The notes beneath the pieces are model-generated. The model did not search any database. It was not told the origin of the DNA and worked only from the letters and a program-made list of their open reading frames with translations. 64,000 nt of DNA from contig CM043971.1 of assembly GCA_014529385.2 (NCBI GenBank), positions 90,513,840 to 90,577,839 of the forward strand. Direction: 5' to 3'. This document shows positions 47,272 to 58,107 of this stretch, piece after piece. Position 1 is the stretch's first letter, and every line of letters begins with the position of its first letter. This DNA is from Adiantum capillus-veneris. Lineage: Eukaryota > Streptophyta > Polypodiopsida > Polypodiales > Pteridaceae. A program made the position numbers and the translations under genes.

Positions 47272-48432
47272 AGATGAGTGCTTGGAACTGTGCTCAAGGG
47301 TTCCTTTTACTTACGGAAGGGAGAGCCTTTCGTTCTTTAGTGAGAGAGGCAAATGATCACAAACAAAGTGGATAAACACTATGAATGAAGGTGTTGAGAC
47401 TGAGAGATAGAGAGAGAAGAATATGACACTAGAATGTTGTCAAACCCTCCTCCGAAGGCCCCACTCTTTATGGCGAGAGCGGTCTACTATTGATTGCACA
47501 AATCCCTACAATGCTTTTCTTGCCGACGATGTCGACAACAATGAGGATGACGACGAGACGGGCTGAAATTTTTCTGCTAAATTCTGACTCTATGTCTGTG
47601 ACGATGTCGATGGCGACGATGCAACGATGACGTGCTGAAAATGCAGATGATGAAATCGGCATTTTTCGGGCTGAATTTGCAAACTACGCTTGATCTGACC
47701 GTGCGGCGAGGATCTACTCTGGGAAGGTGAGATCTGCGAGTTTTGGGACTTCTACTGCGATGTTTGACTGCTGAAAACTAAAAACGCTCATGCTTCTTCA
47801 TGTTCCGTCGTGGTGAATCTGCAAAACGCTGGATGGCTATGTTGATGCAAAACGCTAGGGCTAAAAATTGTCCTGCTACTGCCGGTTGTCTTGTAAATGC
47901 AAAATACTAGGCTTCTTGATCTATCTTGTTCCTGCTGGGGCTGATCTGTAGGGAAAAAAACACCAGGCTGCCTGTGGATGAAAACGCTAGGTCCTTGCAG
48001 ATACAAAAATGCTAGCTCTGCTGATGTGGGGAGTCTTGCTGAGAAGGTGTCTGTTGAACGTGGAGTTCCTACTACCTCTTCTGCCAGAAATGCTAGCGCT
48101 CGGGTTTTCTTATGTACTTGCTTAGTGAATTTGGCCTACCCAGTTTCCAACAAAAGTCACTTAAATATTATAAGTGAAAAATATCAAAAATAGGGAAAAT
48201 AGATCTATGCACTGTAAAAATGCTCCTGATGGGTTCTGATAGAAATCTAATAATCATGCTGTGTGCGAACAGAGGATATGCATCGATTCTAAGTGTCTGG
48301 ACATGCATGCTCTGCAAAAAAAATCAGAAAAGTGCCAGATCACTTCCTATTCTAGACTGGCTGAACTGAACTGAACCCATGTCATGAAGTAGCTTGTCCA
48401 CGTACACATAGGGTTAGATGTGTCACGTGACA
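47272..48432 (-). repeat. LTR copy 3, tandem to copy 2 and missing its last ~36 bp
   Basis: Starts at AGATGAGTGC (equivalent to 46239 of copy 2) directly after the end of copy 2 and runs to GTGTCACGTGACA. The head-to-tail arrangement without an internal region suggests unequal recombination or insertion of one LTR beside another. Confidence 0.7.
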
Positions 48433-48807
48433 ATTATCTTGTGTTGTGCATTGTTCTGAGACTTTGAAGTGCAAGGAGAATTGAGATTGACAAGAGGAAT
48501 AAGAGGTCTTTCCACCATTCTTACATTCTGTTGTTTTTGTTGGTTCTGTTGAATGCTAGTAGAGTTCTTCATGACCTCCAAATTGCACGAAAAAATATTT
48601 GAATGATGCTTTATCCCACCAAAAGTCTCCAATGTCCACAATTGTGTATAACAACCGATTTTTTCTTGTGCAAGCAGGGGCTATGCATAGTAACTAAAAC
48701 CATCTTGGCATGAGTACCAACTAAAAAGATCAGAGGGTATGCAAACTAACTAAAATCAGCTCCACCCACTTGAGCGGGCCCCGACTGTGTTGGAAAAAAA
48801 ACTAATA

Positions 48808-48937
48808 CAGTCTGGTCATGCACGTCCTGCGTACATGATCACAAAGGTGTTAGAGCAGTCTCCAAAGGGATCCTAAGCCCAAGATGAAGGTGTAGCTTGT
48901 CCACATGCACATAGGGCTAGATGTGCACGTGACACTG
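48808..48937 (-). repeat. Terminal fragment of the same LTR family (copy 4)
   Basis: CTGGTCATGCACGTCC, then GTAGCTTGTCCACATGCACATAGGGCTAGATG and GCACGTGACA match the outer end of copies 2 and 3 with more divergence. It is probably the oldest remnant. Confidence 0.6.
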
Positions 48938-48939
48938 TG

Positions 48940-50530
48940 GCTCAAAGCTCTCAAGCCAAGTGCACTAGCAGATGCCAAAAGTGCCCACACTGACCTTTCT
49001 TTTATATGATTTTTGATGTGCCAAAAACAACAGATTAGCCAGCGATCTCACTTTGAGAGTAAAGCAAGTCAAAAGTTGTGCCAAAAAGGTTCTAAAATTG
49101 TGTGCCTATGCCAGAGTTTGGATCAAAGTCAAATAAAAGTAGGGTGAAAAAAATCTTATGGTGGAACTCTATTTATAATCGATCAGATTGAGTTACTTTT
49201 ACAAGTAAAGAAGAGAAACACTTTTTGATTGCTCATATAACTAGTTTAGAAAAGATAGATTCTACAGAAACCTCCTTTTAATAGAATTAGTTTCGGGTAA
49301 TTATCATTTTCTATACATGCAAGTAAATCATGCCATAAAAGCAACAAATTCAAAAATGTATAAAAAATAAAACACACATATAGAGGCGAGTAAGTGCACT
49401 TACGTCTGATATAAGTAGATAAGCTTGCAACGACTCTGCGTATTGAATAACTATTGACTCTTGTTTTCAAAAGTGTGAATAGATTTCTTAAACCTGAGAA
49501 AAGACAAGGAAATAACAACACTCCACTTAAAAGCCCGCATCACAATGTATTGAATCAAACAAACTAGCTACGAAGTAACTTTTGATCATGAAGAGTGTAC
49601 CTAAAAACAGAGCCAGATTGTGTCTAGCAGCACAAAAAACCAGTAAAGATGTTGATATGGAGTTTAGAATAGCTAACACAAACATCTAAAAAGTACAGAA
49701 ATTGAATTCTATGAGCGATAGGATATGTGCTTCACTCAAAAATGTTGAATCCTTTTAGCAATGGAATCATGAGCTTGACTTTAGAAAACACACCATCTTT
49801 AGGGAAAGCAGGAGGAAGCAAAACCATGTGGTCTATAGAATAGTTGCAAGCGTTTACCACCATCAACATAAAGAAATAATTTATAAAATAAATAGCCTAA
49901 TCAAGAACAAAATGCAAAAAACTAGCAGGACAAAAGAGTGCATACCTGAATAGGGAGCACTCAATGCGTTGAGGCCCTCTTGAGGGCAATGGAGCGAAAG
50001 ACTTGAGGCATGTGTGATCTATCCACGCAACCAAAAGAGGGAGCTATCTTCCCAACGAGCAGTATCCCGTGTTTTAGCAAGCCCGAACCATCTTGCTGCA
50101 CAGAATGTTTGAATACGTTGGCGCCCAAAATTAGACTAGGAGAGCCTTATGAAAACACGTTTTTTTTTTTGGGACTTTGAGTGCTTGCCTAGAGTACCTC
50201 CATGGCTCAAAGAAATTTGATGGAATCCCATGGATAAATAGAACATATATACGAATAGAAGTTAGGTTGGTACAAAATTTATGAGTAAAACAAGGAGATG
50301 CCAGGTTTTGAGCCAAGTCTATAGGCCCCAAGATTCTTACATTTTGAAATGACAACTCCACCAATCCCTTACTCATGTACATAGGTATATGGCAAAATTT
50401 TGAAATATTAAAACTCCTATGGTGAATTTATTTAGGCACCCTTAAAATTTATGCTTCTATAAATAAACATCTGTAAGTTTTTATTTTTTTAAATACGTTC
50501 TGTTGGACCCACATGATAGGCAATGATTTG
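48940..50530. other. Non-coding right arm of the 29.7-kb element
   Basis: AT-rich sequence without recognisable domains. ORFs at 49246-49521 and 50131-50382 are short and featureless. It leads into the right terminus at 50549. Confidence 0.45.
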
Positions 50531-50557
50531 TTGTAGTGACCCCCCCGGGCGGCATAC
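50531..50557 (-). other. Right terminal inverted repeat and right target duplication
   Basis: On the minus strand from 50549 the sequence is CCCGGGGGGGTCACTAC, matching the left end at about 13 of 15 positions. CGGCATAC at 50550-50557 repeats the left target site. Confidence 0.82.
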
Positions 50558-50608
50558 CAACTCAAGTTTCCCAACCATGGGCTCATACAGAATGATTTTC
50601 ACGTTGTG
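50550..50608 (+). pseudogene. Chromovirus fragment C, right piece
   Basis: GGCATACCAACTCAAGTTTCC and on to TTTTCACGTTGTGAGC translates as AYQLKFPNHGLIQNDFHV, directly continuing the integrase reading that stops at 20849. Homology ends near 50608. Confidence 0.82.
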
Positions 50609-51659
50609 AGCGGGATAGAAACACACACAACGCCTCTATAATCACCCGACACACACTCTTGGAATGATACACAGACACACACACACACACACACTATGGG
50701 GCACCACTCGGCTTACACAGCCCACATGGCCGAGACAGGGAATACACCGATGGAGTGAGATGAGAGAGACTATCCATTTGCCCACTCCACACAGAGAGAT
50801 ACACACACACACACCCAAAAAACTCAGCTCAAAAGAGGAGAATATCTGATGTTTAGATACAATTGACCTTGGGCCAACACCAATGGGGCAAACAGCTCAC
50901 ACAATATGGATAAACTATGCCAGATACAATCACAAATTGGAGCAGAGGCTTCGCTCATAGGAGAAACTTACACAGCCAAAACAACAGAAAAATAGTGAGG
51001 AATTTGGCAAAATGGGCAGGACCATTGCATCCGGAACGGCCCAAAACCCCAGTCTACAATGTCAAAGTGCTCAAATCCGACCTCACTTTATTACTTGGGC
51101 ACATTTGGTCTTTTAGTTGACTCAAACAGACCACGAACATGCCAAAAAGTGGCCTCGCAGTGCATAGTTGTCACCCTGCTGCATCCATCCGCACACTTGG
51201 AACTCAACTTTTTGCAATAATGCATCCCGCAACCATGTGAAGTGGCCCCCAAATATAGTCCTCATGATGAACTTTTTGCGTAATTATCACAAGAAAACAC
51301 CCACATTGTATCCGTACTTATCCACGTGCATGTATTGACCCCATTCGACCTCCTAACGCCACTGGATGCCATCTAACGCACCTGCTTACCTCATGACGTC
51401 GACCCACGGATAGCTTCCTCAAGAAGTATGCGCTACCAACTCCTCATTATTATAGAAAAAACACACTGATACTGATGACGATGAAAATCGATGCACTATA
51501 TACACCCTGTCCTACCTGTACACATGCGGGCCCCACGTAACCACCTGCACTCTGGAAAATGGGAAATCCTTTATTTGATGCACCATGCATGTGTATGTAC
51601 ATATGTGCAATCACTTCTTCAAAAAAACTCCTAACATAGTTTGCCCATCCCCTAGCCTG
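50609..51659. other. Interval without recognisable genes
   Basis: Contains (CA)n at about 50671-50692 and 50802-50814 and otherwise unique-looking sequence. No coding region or element ends are supported. Confidence 0.4.
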
Positions 51660-52052
51660 CTAGATCATTCATGATCAGCAACAACAAAAAGAGATATGAG
51701 ACTCGCCGCTTCACAAGTCTCCTCATCCCTCACCAACATTACTTGCTCCACATATAGCTCATCTTGTTCTACCATCATTAACCTGGCATGATATAATTTA
51801 AGACGCAATCCATTTACCCTTGACTTATGTAGGATTCCATCCAGGTTAGCTAACTGATATGTACCATTCCAAAAACACTCCACTACCTTGAAAGGGCCTC
51901 CGTACTTAATTTGAAACTTGTTTTGGAAGGTGTTTTCCAGCTTAATGTTGTAGCACAAAACCAAGTCATGGCTCCAATGGCATCATCCCCTACTGATGGA
52001 TTTACATAAAAAACTTTCTCCCAATTAGGAGCATGCATGGCTGACAACCCCC

Positions 52053-52910
52053 CTAACACCTCTTGAAACACTTCTTCACACTTGTCATCCCATTGCAATG
52101 GATCATGCTTTGCCACTTGTTGTAATGATAAAGGGGATGTGAAGACAATGGAATAAACCGCACCATATACTTCACTTTTTGTATAAAGGTTTCCAATTGC
52201 TTCGTACTCGTAGGTGATGGAAGAAGGATAATAGACTTAAGCTTGTCAAGATTAGCCTCAATGCCATTTTCTGACACCATGTGGCCCAATAACTTCACCC
52301 TTGGCTGTGCTAGATGAAATTTCTTTGGATTTAGTTGTCCTCCACATTCATCATATCGAGCCAATACCATCTGTAGCTTCTCATGGTGTTCAACCCTACT
52401 GCTGTAGACATAGAAGCCATCCATAAAAGCTTTAACACAACCACCAATGAATGGTGCCAATACCCAATTTTCTCTCTCTTGATAGAAAGATGGTCCATTT
52501 GTCAACCCAAATGGCAATACCATGTAACAATAACAACCCCATGGCATAATGAAAGCTGTCTTTGTTCGGTCTTTAAGAGCAATCTTCAATTGAAAATAGC
52601 CTGAAAAACCATCACACACACTGTACCTCTCATAACCTGCCACTGAATCCAAGATCTGATCAATGCATGGAAGAGGATATGGGTTATTCTTAGTGGCTGC
52701 ATTTAAGGGTTTAAAATCTACACAAATCCTCCACTTCCCATCCTTCTTTGGGTTCACTACTACTGAGCTCACCCATTCTGTGGACTCCACTGGGACTATA
52801 AACCCTGCCTTCAATAACTTGTCCACCTCTTCCCTCAAGGCTTCCATCTACTCTTGACCCATCTTTCTTAGCCTTTGTCGCACTGGCTTAGCACCTTCTT
52901 TCAGCTCTAT
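52053..52910 (-). pseudogene. Element D reverse transcriptase
   Basis: Contains KAGFIVPVESTEWVSSVVV, KKDGKWRICVDFKPLNAAT, NPYPLPCIDQILD, GFSGYFQLKIA, LPFGLTNGPSFYQ and GGQLNPKKFHLAQP. The catalytic box reads FMDGFYVYSS, so the second catalytic aspartate of (Y/F)xDD is replaced by glycine and the enzyme should be inactive. An in-frame TAG just upstream (about 52848-52850) separates it from the preceding PVRQRLRKMGQE block, explicable as CAG to TAG. After the RT, the connection and start of RNase H (WDDKCEEVFQEVL, NWEKVFYVNPSVG) are present before the deletion. Confidence 0.85.
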
Positions 52911-53162
52911 ATGCATCTCTAACCCTCTAATCTCTTCATATGAAGTAATGAACAAATCAGGAACTGGCCAGCATGTGCAAACATATCTCCTTCTCCCTAG
53001 CTGAGAGGTCTCCACTGATCATTTGTGTCATGAATTCCTGCTTCTTTGACAATTCAACCTTGGTTTTCATAAGCCCTTCAATCACTTCAAAAGGCCCTTC
53101 ACTTTCATCTTCAACTTCATTTGCAAATGCAACTAAACCAAACTCCTGGATTTCTTTGTCCA

Positions 53163-53690
53163 TCAAAAGAAATGCAACATCAACATCCTCATCACTGCTG
53201 GTAGTACTATCACTGTCCTTGTCAGACATTGTGGAATAGTCTTCATCACTAGACTCATCCTCATCTTCATAAAGTTCCTCCAATCGTTTCCTTGTGTCCA
53301 TATTATGTAGCTTCTTGGCACCTGTTTTCCATAGAGGCTAATCGTACCACGTCGCCAATCTTGAACAGCTCCCATTGCATGTAACCATGGTCTGCCCAGT
53401 ATAATAGGATATGCTCCCAACCCCGCTGGCATCACATGAAAATCAACCACCGCCTTTGCATCATACACCTCCACTTCTAAGCTCTTTACAACACCCAAAC
53501 ATTTTACTTTTTGATGGTTTGCCAATCTGATCCGAAGGCATGACACCCTAGTCACTATAAGACCCATCTTTTCAACGCATGAGTTTGTTATGACACATAT
53601 TTGGGCTCCACCATCAACATAACCCTGTCCCATATTTTTTCTTTTGTGCCACACATCTACTATTGTGCAAATGTCTGGTAGCTCATCCAT
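53163..53690 (-). pseudogene. Element D aspartic protease region
   Basis: GYVDGGAQICVITNSCVEKM resembles the retropepsin active site (DSGA) with S-to-G, and IILGRPWLHAMGAV is the typical C-terminal block of this region in Athila/Tat-like and other gypsy proteins. The frame runs into a different one near 53300, where the acidic linker begins. Confidence 0.75.
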
Positions 53691-53947
53691 AACACCTTTA
53701 CTAAACCTCTCTCTGGCTCTTTCTCCATTGGGTTAACCATCCTCTTCCACTGTCGCTTTAGCTTAGGTACCATCTCTATAAGCTGCCCAAAAGTAACATA
53801 TGCCTTCCTGCTTGTCAGATCCTCCTTCAAGTCATAGCTTAATTGCCCATCCCCTAGTGAAAAATTTGAAACATGAAACTTGCGATGAGACCTTCTTTTT
53901 CTCTTGGCCTTGATATCCTCGCTTCATGCCTTTTTCCCTTCTTCTTA

Positions 53948-54357
53948 CTAGGATCGACCTGGGGCACTTCTTCCTTCCTTGTTCTCTATGGTCCTTTTCC
54001 CAATAGGCATCACTAATGTATCCTCTAGCTTTGATGCCTTCTCCAAGGCGACCACACTTATCACTTTTGTCTTTCCCTTTTCCTCCTGGGTTAATCCACT
54101 GGTTCCTTCTTCTCCCCTAATTTCAATGCCATAATCATTTGACCTAGTTAGCACCTGTCTTGGCAATGGATACATATCTCCCCCCATCCTCGGTGGCTTA
54201 TCACATTGCGGGCTGATGTGGCCCAACTCTCCACAATTATAACAGGTGGGCGTCTGCCTCCAGAACCTACCATTGCTTTGTCCAACACCATTCCTGGGTT
54301 TTTCTTCACCTCCTGGATGATTTGCAAACTGTTGGAAGCTGGACACACCCCACGGAA
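53948..54357 (-). pseudogene. Element D gag C-terminus with CCHC knuckle
   Basis: CYNCGELGHISPQC is a canonical C-x2-C-x4-H-x4-C knuckle that binds element RNA. The upstream gag is absent because homology ends at the border with the Tat-like element. Confidence 0.75.
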
Positions 54358-54360
54358 ACT

Positions 54361-55261
54361 AACTACTCAGAAGATTATCATTTTTTGTAATTATTCATTT
54401 ATTGAGGAAACCTGATTTTTCACCTTGTAAATATTGGGGCTTACAGAAGTTTCCAGATTGTATCCTAGTTTTGATAGTTAGATTGAGTAGATGGTTGATT
54501 TGGAACTTTAGGGTTTGAGAATTATAAGGTATATATACCACTTTTTGACCTTAATGAAAAACCTTTTGTCATTTTAAAAAACGAGTTTTTGAAGTCTTTG
54601 AGTGAGCGTACTGTGTACGAGAGAGAGTGTGAGCTTCATCTTGATGCTACGTGTGCATCGATGGTCGGAATCGAGTGCGGAGAAGTGCAGCGTGTTTCCC
54701 TCGACGAGAGCTACGCGCCGATACCTACATTGCGCGCGTACGGTCCGATTTTGCAAGCTCCTTCTACGAGCTTCATCTGGTGATTTGGTGAGCATACGTT
54801 GTCCGATTTTGCATTGTAGCATATCCACGCTTCACATTGAGTAGAACTACCCATTAGGCACTTTAGATTTTGAAAACGAAGACCTACAAATTTCGGCCAG
54901 ACATCCTACGCGATTTTGCACCGGGTGTTTTGGGTTGGGATTTTGGTTCATAGACCTTAGGGAGAGTGACCTATTGGTATTAGTAGGGTCTCCTTCAAGT
55001 TCTATGGTATTTCGAGATTGTTTGATGGATGTTCGGCTCTAGAAAGCGTTGTAGGAAGTTTCCTCTTATGCACTCTTGAAGGCTGTGACTTAGACAATTG
55101 GTAGAGAGCTCTGTAGGAATTAGTTAGGAGTCGGTCGAGTGTAGGTTGACACCTTATGCTTGCTTCCATGCGCCTACGGGTCGAGCTTCGTCCTTTGCTG
55201 TCATTATATGTTAGGTGAGTTCTCGCTGTGCTGACGTCCGTCGCGGCGCATCCGTCCAACA
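54361..55261 (+). repeat. 5' LTR of the Tat-like element
   Basis: The right end is firm: ...CCGTCCAACA at 55261, next to the primer site. The left end is placed where element D homology stops. It includes a TATA-like GTATATATACC (54529-54539) and one half-site GACATCCTACGCG (54900-54912) of the palindrome repeated in the leader. Confidence 0.65.
54529..54539 (+). promoter_or_regulatory. Candidate LTR TATA box
   Basis: GTATATATACC lies about 730 bases before the LTR end and is followed by a GAGAGAGAGTGTGAG stretch. It is the clearest TATA-like site in the LTR. Confidence 0.45.
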
Positions 55262-55262
55262 T

Positions 55263-55280
55263 TGGCGCCGCTGTCGGGGG
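55263..55280 (+). promoter_or_regulatory. Primer binding site of the Tat-like element
   Basis: TGGCGCCGCTGTCGGGGG follows the LTR end after one base. It resembles the TGGCGCCGTTGCCGGGG site common in plant Tat/Athila elements, where a tRNA 3' end primes minus-strand synthesis. Confidence 0.8.
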
Positions 55281-57297
55281 TGAAAACCTCAGGTAGGTGA
55301 CCGAGACTAATCCTTGAGGATAGGGATTTTTGGCTTGCCAAGAGTCTCGTTTTACATTTAGATAGGATCAGAGAGTGAAGAACTCTCTAGGTCTTAGAGG
55401 GAGTCTAGGAAGCGTGTGTCTGGCCTAGATCCTTCGACTTAGGTAGAATTAGGTAGACTAAGATAGCTTTAGGTAGTAGTCGAGTTCTTGAGTAGGAGTT
55501 GGAGTGGTAGAAGCAGTGAGAGGAGAGCTTGAGAGTCCAGGGAGGCCAAAAAGCAACCAAAACACCATTATCACCATTTCACATGATAAGTAGGAGTAGA
55601 GTAAGTAGGACATCATGATTCAGGATCTAGAGCACTTCATGCATGTATACTTGCTTGGTAAATTCTTACAAGTTTGTAAAAGACGCAAAAAGACGCAAAA
55701 GTGTGTTTGAAAGCCTAAGTGAAGTCCAAAAGTTACTGTGAGTGTTTCTGATAGAGATGCAGAGCATCAGGAGCATTTCTGTCAGAAAAAAAAAATTTAA
55801 AAAATTAATTTCAAGGCAAGAGACATCCTACGTGTAGGATGTCTACAGGCTAATCTGGTGGGAATTTTGGGATTTTGAGTTGACCAGTGTGTTCAGAAGG
55901 TGGGGTTTACCCTAATTTCAACTGGAAAGTGGAAATTTGACCATATCTTGATAGGATAAGGCCAGATAGACTAAAATTACTAGACATCCTACCCAAATTG
56001 TGCCAAAACATTATTTTAAGACCAAAACCATAAGATGTCTACATGATCATGTCTTGCATGATATATTGAGTGACTGAGAGGGGTTTCATCTCATTTGGGT
56101 GAGAAAATTGGGTTCAAAGCAGACTTTAGCACTTTTGATTGAAAAGGAAAGAACAGCTAAAATTAGGGACTTTTGAAATCCAAACCAAAATCTAAGCATA
56201 CCACTGGGTTGCTGACATCAAGGGGAAGCTGTGGGTCAAGTCTGGGGTCAAACAGGCCAAAAAGACATCCTACGCGTAGGATGTCACATCCTACGCGTAG
56301 GATGTCTTCTGTGTGATTTTGGACTCCAAACCAAATTTTGAGTATACCAAAGTGATCAGAAACTCAAGGGGAGCCTGTCTTTTGAGTTTGAAGCCATTCT
56401 GATGAAAAAGACATCCTACGCGTAGGATGTCTAAAGCAAGAAATTGAAGCTAGATACTGACTGTGATCATAGCAAGGAGTTGTATAGCCTAAGGCAAGCC
56501 TCCAGGTCAATTTTGGTCCAAATTGGAGTTGGTTCGACTGATCAAGATTAGCAACAGGCTATCGGAACAGATATCTAACTCATTGACCAGCTTATAGGTG
56601 TCCAAATCAAAAAGTAAAAACATATGTGGACTCAGCACATCAAGGGGAATCCATAGTGCAAAAATCCAGGCAAAACAAAGCAAGGGACATCCTACGCGTA
56701 GGATGTCTATTGGGGCCTACTAAAGAGAAAATTTGACTGAGCTTAGACAGTGAGATTCCATTTGGCTTAAGGATTCCAGAACTTCGTTCAGAAGTGAATG
56801 TGGACCTTGTTTGTCCATTTGACGGAACAAAGACTGAATTCAGACTTTTTCGCGTAAATTGACCAACATCCGAGGGAAGTACAGTTCCAGAATAGCAGAC
56901 CTAATCCAGAACATTAGCATTGTATAAAATACAGTAGTGGTTGAGACTAACTCTCCAGTTATACCAATCATTACTAAGATAACCTCTAGCAGATAAATGC
57001 TTTGATTCGATTGCCGCAATTAAACGCTTGTGTACAGGTATATTCAGCAGCAAAGCAAGAAGTTGGACAGAGACGAATCCTTTGCCAGGTGAGTGGTTGG
57101 ATTTGTGATAAATTGCATTGATAAGTTTGATGAATTTAAGATGAGGAAGATACATTGTTAGAGACCAGAAGGTGGTAGGTGACCAAGGTAGCTTAGTGTC
57201 CACCGAGGAGAGTGTAACTTAGGCAAGGCTAGATCCGCTAGCACCGACTATTGAGGAAGATAGTTATACTGACAGTTTGTCAGACAAATCTTTCTTC
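55281..57297 (+). promoter_or_regulatory. Long leader carrying repeated 22-bp palindromes
   Basis: No ORF is credible in this stretch. The palindrome made of half-site GACATCCTACG followed by its reverse complement occurs at 55822-55843 (one mismatch), 56264-56285, 56286-56305 (20-bp core, abutting the previous one), 56410-56431 and 56686-56707. A half-site is at 55983-55992. Surrounding sentences such as CAAGGGGA(A/G)(C/T) also recur, suggesting that the leader grew by duplication. Confidence 0.85.
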
Positions 57298-58095
57298 ATG
57301 ATGGGTAGTCAACAGTCAGGAAGTTTCACCTATGATGGACCAATGCCAGGAGTAAGCATCTCCCTAAATCATTTGAATGATTCCAAGGTCACTGTGATCT
57401 TCTTAGAGGGAACAAACTCAAGGGGAGCCCTAGTCTATTCTGACTATCGAGGACGCAAGTGTATTTGTATCGAAGAGAGGCCAGCTCACAGATTGGAGAT
57501 AATCCGAGTCTATGATGATGGAGATAGATTCCGAGACGAAAAGGGGAACCACTATCTAATAGTCAGTAACCCTGAAGATTACAACAGATATGGAGATAAT
57601 GTGGCGAAACGGAAAATGGTTTCAGAGGCTCAAGAACTGCCACCAAACATTGATCGGCCCGGAGCTATTTTTATGTATGATAAGAAAACAACCAGGGTTC
57701 CAACTTATAATGAGAACATGGGAATCTACAAGCATGAGAGTGAGGGTATAGTCGCTTACTTTCGCAGCAAAGAACCATACGTAAACGAATTAAGCAAAGA
57801 CAAGGTTCTTTACTTATTCTCTTATGAAACTGCTATGGGGAAGGGTATAGTTTTTGTCGATAGATATGGGCGAGAATACCAACGTATTCTCCCAGAGGAG
57901 GTAGAAAGGGCAACAGGTCCAGGAGCATCAGCATATGCCCCTGAGGAAGTGCCAAGAGCCACCTACACCCCAAGCAAGTCAACGAATCCTTTTTCAGAAG
58001 ATTATGACGCTACCTCACATTCCACACAATTGCCGCAGGCATTCAACAACCAAAACCAACCAGCAAACCATCCATCATTGCAGGCATGGCTTTGA
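57298..58095 (+). CDS. ORF1 upstream of gag, 265 residues, unknown function
   Basis: Open frame from about 57225, first ATG at 57298, stop TGA at 58093-58095, only 12 bases before the gag ATG (58108). It lacks zinc knuckles, protease and membrane segments. Two similar halves are suggested: GALVYSDYRGRKCICIEERP and GKGIVFVDRYGREYQRILPE both show a hydrophobic-D-x-x-GR pattern. A proline/asparagine-rich tail follows. An ORF1 before gag is a hallmark of Ogre-type Tat elements and its role there is unknown. It is intact while the neighbouring gag and pol are broken. Confidence 0.7.
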   Translation: MMGSQQSGSFTYDGPMPGVSISLNHLNDSKVTVIFLEGTNSRGALVYSDYRGRKCICIEERPAHRLEIIRVYDDGDRFRDEKGNHYLIVSNPEDYNRYGDNVAKRKMVSEAQELPPNIDRPGAIFMYDKKTTRVPTYNENMGIYKHESEGIVAYFRSKEPYVNELSKDKVLYLFSYETAMGKGIVFVDRYGREYQRILPEEVERATGPGASAYAPEEVPRATYTPSKSTNPFSEDYDATSHSTQLPQAFNNQNQPANHPSLQAWL

Positions 58096-58107
58096 CAGAG
58101 TGCAACA

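Larger units (their letters stand above)
51660..54360 (-). mobile_element. Ty3/gypsy element D, internally deleted, no LTRs seen
   Basis: Minus-strand order is gag zinc knuckle (CYNCGELGHISPQC near 54220), protease (VDGGAQICVI near 53610, DGG in place of DSG, with IILGRPWLHAMG), an acidic linker (53301-52957), reverse transcriptase (52847-52053) and then directly an integrase C-terminal segment (51964-51665, FQIKYGGPFKVV and LHKSRVNGLRLK). RNase H beyond its first blocks and the integrase core are missing, deleted around 51965-52000. Its gag side stops near 54360, where the Tat-like element begins, so that element may have inserted into D. Confidence 0.82.

Noticed and set aside
50531-50549. 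TCACTAC near the right end of the giant element read as a CACTA terminus
   Set aside because: CACTA elements end exactly at CACTA with 3-bp duplications. Here the true end lies further out at CCCGGGG with an 8-bp duplication shared by the MITE.
54589-54844. ORFs on both strands in the Tat LTR
   Set aside because: They lie within the LTR downstream of the TATA-like box, are short and overlap on opposite strands.
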